Assembly: GCF_000003815.2 (NCBI RefSeq)
Contig: NC_049988.1
Span: 17,406,564-17,470,563, forward strand
Direction of reading: 5' to 3'
Length of the DNA stretch: 64,000 bases
DNA from: Branchiostoma floridae
Taxonomy: Eukaryota > Chordata > Leptocardii > Amphioxiformes > Branchiostomatidae
Shown here in pieces: positions 44,101 through 53,100 of this stretch. Both the position numbers and the translations under genes were made by a program. Under the pieces are notes generated by a model. That model saw only the letters and a list, made by a program, of their open reading frames with translations. It made no database searches and was not told where the DNA came from. How positions within the stretch are numbered: the stretch's first letter is position 1; each line of letters opens with the position of its first letter.

Positions 44101-47100
44101 TTAATAGAAATCTGACCAAAGGTGCAGGATTTGGATATCAATGTCATCCTTGACTTTCACCTCTTGCAACTTCTCAGATATCAATGTCTATCTTAGCAAG
44201 GCTGGATGCAAGTCTTGGTTCAACTGTCCAACTAAAACTGGTAAAAGGCCTGCAATATAACCTTGACCAGTCAACTTGCCATTTGAGTCCCATTTTTTTC
44301 AATTATCTACTTAAAAACTATATCTTTTATGGCACAAAAGCTATGCTCAGTTACTAGGAAGGGAAACACTACAGAATACTCTATATTCTCATGGTTTCAC
44401 TTACATTTACAACTGTAATACAGAAATGGCTGGATTTATTTATGGTACAATATCGGTTCTGGCCAGGATTTTATTTTAGCCAAAAGTAATACTAGTAGCA
44501 ATGTCCAGTCAAGATCAAGATGAGATGTGACCAATTGAGGTGATGGTGTGGAGGGGGGGTCTTGGTCCTTTCATAGTGAAGAGATTTTAAAAAGGGAGGT
44601 AAAGAGTTGTCATTCTAAGGGTGTCCATGGGGTGACTTAATTCTTTTTAGAACACTTAAAATGAGAAGGATTTTTCGTAAGTTTGGAGGGTCATTTGAAC
44701 ATTTTTCCCATTTTACTCTCATATTATCACACAAGCAAATACTAGCAAGGTACCATGATTATGCCATTTGGCATAATGGTCCTAATTTAGCATGGTCATC
44801 GCAAATAACAGCATGATGGCCCAACGCCCTAAAATGCATTAGCTAGAACCCTGGGTACAGCGACAAATGAATATGCAATTTTACCTGGGTTGTCCATGTT
44901 TTTGTACATATACATGTACATGGCAAGCTAGAGTAGTCATTCTTACTACCCCTCTGGAATTGTTACGACTGTGTTAGTGAATATTTTTATCCGTGACCCT
45001 GTACCAACATCCTAGCAAACGTTAAACCATAAAATGGATTTCCAGTTTTAGCATTATCCAGATCTCGTCTCAAACCACAAGAACCATTCAGTATCAAAAA
45101 TATAATGCTAACCATTTGATTAAATGGGCAATGGTGCGAAGATGTTGACATAATAATTCTTGTACCGGTATTTTCCTACGTACAGGAACATGGAACAATA
45201 CATATCAAGGGGGAGGGGGGCACAAACTGACAATGCTATTTGCTCTCTACTTGCTCTAAGTCTAACATCTAAATTCTTCTAAGTTTTTCCAGTTTGAATT
45301 TGAATCTTAAGGACTCCTTGTAGAGTCAAAATCTTTGTGGACAGGTAGTCAGTAGTCTATAGACAAGATGCTTGTGCTAATGAGAAAAATTATCTAAGGC
45401 ACCACCAAAACATGGCCACATTGGCAAAGCAGTCCTTAGATAGAGGTCGTCACTCGTACAGATTTGACTGTATATAAATGACCAGGTGGTCCTTATGTAG
45501 AGGTGGTCACTAGTAATGGTTCAATAACATGGTGGTAAAGGTGGCAACTAGTACAGGTTTTTTTTACTGTATTTTGTTTTCCAATGGACGGATAATTCCT
45601 TACAACTAAACAAATCATCGGCGAGTGGTGTTTCCAAAAACAACTTATGTACCAGTAATGTATCTTTATATACACAGACTAGTCATGGTAGTTTCCCAGA
45701 GGACAACAAGCCAGGTGTTGGAAACCTGCTCACTTCCTGTTTTGTCCGAAAAGGCGTAATGTTCACCTGACTACACCTGTGTATACAGAAACCCGTACAC
45801 GAACAGGTGTTCAAGTACAGTTGTTTTACAGCGGTTTCTCGCTGTGACATTATAGTATGCTCTAAACAAGACCAAAGTCAATGACCCTGTCTCAAGTTTC
45901 CTCTCCCCAAACAGATACCCAAGGTCAGGTACAAGTTAAAACCTTTTATTCTTTGTCATTTGCCTGCTGATGAAAAGTTTAGGCTCAAGTATCTGAAAGG
46001 GATAAACCTATTTAGCGACAGATAACACTCTTAATCCCATGTTTCGTTACAAGGTGAACTTGGGGGGGAGAGAACCATGTGTTTTTCTCTCACGTCCTTG
46101 CTCGGGTGTCAAGGGTCAAAGAGCGCCTATTATTCAGGTATGCAACAACCGGACACAAACATCTAAGTTCCCTTTGTCATAGCCTGTTGGGATGTAATTC
46201 AAACCCAGAACGTCAGTTATCAAAGTGGTCTCAAGGACTGGACACTGTTACCTGTGCATACCAGTCTCCACCTGAAGCTGCCCCTTCAAACCAAGACATC
46301 TTGGTTTCTCCTTATTTTTCATGTCTTGGCTTTTACTCATTTTCGTGTCTTATCATTTCCCAAGCCATAACAAGAAATAAATTTGGTATAGACTAGGACC
46401 TGATAGTGATAAAATACTCCTAAGGATGTTTGGAAAAACTTCAATTTTCAAAATGTCCATGTCCAAACTGGTTTCAAACACAATTTCTAAACCCATGATC
46501 TCAAATATCATATTTTTGGAGCCTGGCCAGAAACAATTTTCCAGACAGGTTTCCTGGATAAAGAAAAGCCGGTGTTGGTGCAAGTCTTGCGCCAAACCGG
46601 AACCTCTGTTCAACGCACGTCACATTCAGGGTTATTTTTAGAAACCAAAATTTCAAGAAACCAGATTTCATCTCAAGTTCATGTGGATGAACAGGAAGCA
46701 AGAACCAAGAAGTAACAAAATTACCCAGCCCACAGATATGTAAAAAGGACCGAAACTTCTAAAACGTAAAAGAGATAATATGGCAAAGTACAATTTGCCA
46801 TTTTCTTTTCTCACTGCTTGGACAAGAAAACAGAACTGTTCCAAAATGTCAACTTAGTTCATTTTCAGCCAAAAATATTGTCCACGATTCCACCTACGTA
46901 AAACGATAAGAGCTGGGAACACGCCCAAGAATAACCCCAGAACAATCTACCACTTTTGACCAAGTGCCAAGGACTTTAGCCAATCTATATAAAGTGAGTT
47001 CTTTACATGACCAGTGGGTTTTTAAAAACACATGCCATTTGCTTGGCAGTACATCTAATGTACTTATTCGATTCATAGACAACTCAGGAAAAGGCCGGTT

Positions 47101-50100
47101 TCCTGATTGCATTGTTTCATAGAAAGTTCTGATCCTCTGACTCACAATATCTGACAAACCGGTCCTGATGTCATAGACATCAGCTTATGATACGTCTTTC
47201 TCGTTTTTTAATTCTCATCATCATCTTTTTCCTGACTACAAGGACTTAACCTTCAAGAAACTGCTGTCATTTTCCTATTCTTTTTTACTGATAGCCTTGT
47301 TCAGTAACATATTTACACATAGACCAGACATGACTTCATTTTGTTCCAATGTCAGACAACTTTGAGAGATAAGCCACAGAACAAGCCTGTACATTGGTAC
47401 AGAAATGAGCTGATTTAACAAAGGCTGACAAAATCCTCGCACAGGTGTTTTTGAGACAGAACTTGAGGCTTGGGTTTGGCAAAACCTTGGCAACTTCCGT
47501 GGCTGATCAAGTATGACCTTGTCCGCTATCAGGGCATTCACCTCACAACCCAAAAACAAGGACACCCTCCTCCGTGACAGGTGTCGGCAGCCAGAAAACC
47601 AATCCCTACAACTTCTCTCAGAGCTTAGCGAGCAAAAAGGCGGTATCGCTAAAGCTTTAGCCTACAGATAAGCCTTCGATGAGTCGCCAAAAGAGCTGTG
47701 AAAGTCGGCGAGAAGGCAAACGCCCCCCTCCCCACCTGACCTACTTTTATACCAGCAAGAAAGCGGGCGGCCATTTCTGAAAGCTGTCAGACAACAAAGG
47801 CTGGCCACGCCACTTGTGAGTGAAGATTTATGGTCCCCAAAACAACACTCCAAGCTTTCCCTTGTCCTGAGAAAACCTTGACTTTTGTTTTTGTGCAAGC
47901 CCAGATAAAATCCCAAGTGCATGGGCAAGCTTGGAGCTATAGGATACTGAGAAGGCAGTGACTGGTGAGTGAGAGGTAGATGAAGAATTAGCATGGAAAG
48001 AGTCTCAGCAAGTAGGTCATATTTGCTTCATGCAAAGAAGCCTCTGTCCTGTCTGCTTTTTTCTTGTTTTCTCTAGATGTCATTGCAGGAAATGAGACAT
48101 TTTTCATCACCATCTTGAGGAACTAAGTATACAGAATTTCAGTATATTCCCACACAATCCAAACATGCACTGCATGGTAACTTCACAGAAGAGATGTTAG
48201 TATTGTTACAACACCTGAATCAAGGTCCTCAAAAGATTCTTTTCTAACATTTATATTTTACAACATTATCCTGTCACTGTGTGAAAAACATTAAAACGAT
48301 GATGAAAACATGACAAATATCATCATGAGAGAACTGGACAAAAGGATGTCAGCAAAAATCCTGAAGATTTGTCTAAGCGAGAGCACCAAAGGCTAAGCGA
48401 AAGCCTTCATAATTTCTTTGACTTTGGTCATTTTTCTTCTTTTATCATCTCAGAGATGGCCTGAATGGGCAGTAATGCCATAATAGTGACCACACCACCT
48501 TTGTGTGGTCAGCTGCCCTATGGTGAACCTATGGACAATAGATACTATTGTTTGTAAGAAATACCAAAAATAGAAAAGCATGGGTTTTAGCAGGTGTGAA
48601 TCGCATTAGCCTTGGTGCTTGTATGTTGTTACTTCTACCATTGGGAAGATAATATTTTCACACTCAAATTTTCCCATCATTTACATCTTTTGCCCGGCCA
48701 TGTGGTCAGTTCAGTAGTATGCAAGTTTTGCCTATGTAAACACTGAATGCCTGCAAAGGTTTCTCACAAATTCTGGCAATATTTGTAGCCAGATAGAAGC
48801 TAGGAAGTTAGAGTTTTCTTCTATCTGAGTTCTGTCCAAAGATTTTTCCTGCAAATATTTCCTTGAATTATCTCTGAATGAGTAAAAAAAACTTCAGTTT
48901 CTCAGACTTTTTTTCAGAACACAAAGGAAGGATTGATAGTGATACATAGAAAAGAACTACAACAACACAAAATGACCAGTTTTCTTGTGCTAGCTTGTGA
49001 AACCGTGGACATTTCAGGACAAGCTTGGACATTTGCACTGGCTAAAGCCACTCACTCGCCACTTGTGAATTTCAGCAGATTCTAATGTTAGATAGGAGTG
49101 TTAGAGGTCAGCCACCACAGTGTTGGGGTGACAGATACTGTTTCCCCTAGTCTGAAAACAGTGGAAAAGTGAGGGGCACTTGCACTTTCTACTAGCTTCA
49201 ACACTACAGATGAAAAACCCTCCCAAGACTCCTTCAAACTCAAGACTATTCCTTCTTTTCTCTCTGTCTTGAGCACTTTTTTCTACACAACACAAAACAA
49301 CATTTCATACGATATATCAATCGAACTAGACTCATACAAACATTGATTTTGTAACACTCTTCTTTTAGATTTGACAGAAAATTCTCCAGGCAAAAGTCTG
49401 ACAGAAGGCGAAGAAAAAGTCTTGTATTTCGTGCACTACAGATGGTCGTACTATATTTTTTCTCCAGGTCATCTGGTGACAGCAGACTACCTGACCTTTC
49501 ACCTACTAGTACTGCCACCAAAGCAATGAATGTTCTCTACAAAATCTTCTTGTTTTAGTTCCTATATCACTCCACAAGAAAACATAGCACAACTGCTTCT
49601 GTGGTAAGCTCTGAAATACCAAACAGGTTACAGAGAGGGGGAAGGGAAAACCAGAGGCAGGAAGACAATTCAGCTGTTTGTATCTTTGAATTTTAACAAT
49701 CTGTCTACTGTGTCATGACCCCTGCATGGCCCTATCTGGTGTCAACTGACCATATGGTAACCCCAACTGCATTTCCAGGCCGGAAAAACACCCCTATACC
49801 ATCCTGTACCAACCCTGTATTCCCAATTTTGACACAGTAGGTAAAGTTGGAGGAAAATTCTGGAACGTTGTCCGGCGATGGACGTTTCCAAAGTATGCCT
49901 GCCCTCCCCAACATGACCCCAAGGGTAGTAGCCAGGCCATGTGGCCACAATTACCCTGTATTCTCTGCTGTAGAGGATTAAAAATGGAGGACAGCCCTGC
50001 CATTTTCTCAGCAATGGGAGAAAGACAAATCTACCTCACAAAACACAAATCAAAAATGGTAACAGCACTCCTACACTGTGCTTCTCATATTTAGAGATAA

Positions 50101-53100
50101 AAAATACCACAAAGCTGTGATTCTTAATCTAAATAAAAGATAAATAATACAGAAATGATAACTTAGCTAACAGCAAGGAGCTCCTTGCTAACAGTGTGTA
50201 GATACAAATAGCCATCACTGATAGCTAAGATTAGTAAGAGTAGAGTAACCTGGTAATATTCACACTTTTTGTCCAGGGTAAGCAAGAACACTCACACATA
50301 TTGTAAATGTGAATCACTCAATGCACCACAAATTCCCCACCTTTATTTACAAGACTGTTGTATTGTGGCAATTATAAAACATAAAATAACATTTTACCTT
50401 TTTTTACGCTAAAAAAAGGCACAATCCTATCTTCTCTGAGATGCCATGAAAAGCATAGAAATCTTCTAACTCAAACAATGCTGTAACTTGTAAGATTCAG
50501 ATATGTATGACTAAAGTGTTTAGAACAGGATTCGATACAACACAACAACATGAAAGTAAAATCATGTTGTTTGTACCAAAATAATAACATGTAGTAAACA
50601 CCTACCTGCCACGATTACGCTGGACTGAGTGTTCCACAGTGATCACGGACCCATGGAAGTTGTAGCCTAGAAGAGGAATACAGTCAAGAAATTGGTACTA
50701 CATTTCTGGTTAAGTATTTAGTAACACACCTTGAAACAACCAATGTACAGGAAGAGTAACATAGACATGGCACTTGTACACTAGTCATATATATAGGTAA
50801 AAATTTAATACTTCACAAATTAACAACTAGCTGATAATTCATATTTTGTAGCGCCATGCCTGACCATTGCACGCCTTGATATAAACCACAATTTGTGGTG
50901 TTTTGTTTCAAAAACTGAGAAAAGGTGGTATCTTTTTTAACAAAGCAATTTTATTTGGGGTTGCAAAAGCAATTCATAAATTTATTCTTTCTCTGGATGA
51001 AGGAAATATGCTTTCAATGACAAAATTATGATACACATTACATAAACTTGTAGTTGTATTTGAGCCATACATTGGGCTATAGAGACTCTACATTTGGTTG
51101 AAACTGAAGGTTGTACTTTTACCAATGAATTTTCACAAAATGACAAATGTTTTAAATTTGTTAACTTCTTGCTTCCGAGACTCAGGGGTCCAAATACTTT
51201 GTTTTCTAGTAAATTCTAAATTTTAATTAGCCTCTAAACATGTAGTTGTACATACTAATACGACAGTGTATTCCTTCACGTAAACCAAGTTGTAAGTTGC
51301 CTCTATTTTCTAAGCAATTTCAAAACATTTAAGAAAATATTTTATACAAAAAGCAGCAAGGTATTTCCAGCAGTATGCACTACATATTACAAAAACTTTG
51401 TCTTCCTTCAATCATAAATACTGTCCAAAAGCAAGTGGCCCACAGCTCTAGTACAACAGCTATATAACACAAAATAGTCTATGTGAACATTTAGAGTCAA
51501 GTGTTTCAACTAATACTAGGAGTGGGAGTTACTGTATAGCACGCGTGTAGCTGTACAATACACCTTCAAACAACAGTTACAAGTGAATCATTCTCAAAAA
51601 TAGACGGAAGAACGCACATGACATTTCGCTCAAAATATTGCAATGTGTATCACTTTGGACAATTTTTATCAGTTCAAACATTTAGAGTTTAACTTCACAA
51701 AAAGAAACACCTGTTCACTCTGTAGTTTTAAAACATAGCAATAGTATAGAATACTTTGTCATACTTTGTAAAATGCTCATTCAAACAAAAATTTTGTATA
51801 AATAGTAGATATGATATTTAGAGAAAAATTCTGTAGTATTTTGACTCCACTTTTGGATATATTTTTCAACCTATATTTTACATTTCTACATCTGAATCAC
51901 AGATCAGTTTTCTGGAGAATTGGGACTCCACTCTACCAAGATTGTAAGAACTCCTACCAGAATTTTTGACAAATGCTTGTCCACCAATCTCTAAGAATCA
52001 GACAGAGAAATCTCAGCAGAAAGTTTTTCCACTCTCTACTTGTGTTAGCATGCCAAATATTTACTATATTGTCCACACACACAAAAACAGGATGGATTCT
52101 TACAAGATATTGCTGCACTGTTATGATTTTCCTTGTATTGAATCTTACTTTTTATGCTACACTTCTAGAAAGAGTTAGATTCTTCATAAATGATTTCAAA
52201 ACTACACAAAGTTTTGGCAAATTCTGAGCAATTTCTCGGTACATTTGTCAACCACAAGAGTTACAATTTTTAACTTTTTACACAAGTACCAAAACGGTAT
52301 TTCAGCTCAACTTTCTGTTTTGAATATATGGATCCATTCTAGGGTGATATTGAAATCTTTCTGATAAGATATCCTTATGAAAACAGACTGGTTTACGTTG
52401 TGGTTGTGTCTGTATTTGGGGATATATACTGAAATGGCGTGCCACCATTACATCAAAGATTGAGACAGAGATTTCCTGTGGTTTTCTCAGGACTCAATCC
52501 CCAACTTGATCGTTAACTGTCTGTGCAGACAACAAACTTAAACTGTCTACAGAAACACTGGGAATTTCGTGGTTTTCTAAGACTAGACTGAAAAAAATAA
52601 ACTGGGATTTTTCACGCTGGCATCAAAGAAGAACTGATTTGCCTATCAGTCAGCACTATCTACAACACAGACAACCGAACAATCCTTTGAAGTTTTCAAC
52701 TCAAAAACTCTCCTATATTTCCCTATAAACATGCTACAACTATTTTACAACACTTAGAATTCATAAATCTCTTGTTAAATTTTAAAAAAGATGACCGAGA
52801 AAGGTTGACACCGGGTCAGGTTGGCGTGGAAAGTTTGGACCTTTCACCACGCGGTGTCGGTTTTGTGTTCGAAATCGGTTCGAAAATTGACCATTTTGAA
52901 AACGTCGATTTCAACAACACGAGAAAGAAAACAGTTACCGGGGAAACCCTGGAGGGGAAACCCTGCCTGTGGTGGAAACTGGACGGGAAAATGCGGAAAG
53001 AGTGGAGGCTGGGGAAACATCGGGAAGGGCGGGCGTGGCCCTGGGAGCAGGACGGGCGGACAGGGCACCACGGGGCCGGGCACGGCCAGAGCGGCGTCCG

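Larger units (their letters stand above)
8556..50605 (-). other. IGF2BP intron 2 (42,050 bp)
   Basis: This very large intron has donor GTAGGT at 50605 and acceptor CCCAG at 8556. Its right and left flanks (8556-13300 and 41500-50605) are AT-rich and largely featureless. The central part (about 13.3-41.5 kb) carries CpG-rich modules with CACGTG. Few transposons were recognised: one MITE-like element (27049-27417) and one SINE remnant (about 39035-39330). No nested protein gene could be supported. A long early intron is, as I recall, also typical of vertebrate IGF2BP genes. Confidence 0.85.
41500..50605. other. Right part of intron 2, no gene seen
   Basis: This is AT-rich intronic DNA. It has a short GT/TA microsatellite (42083-42106), a short palindrome ATTATGCCATTTGGCATAAT (44758-44777) and the 18-bp palindrome at 50172-50189. 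CACGTG is absent from 41.5 kb to the end of the intron. Open frames show no protein character. Confidence 0.6.
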
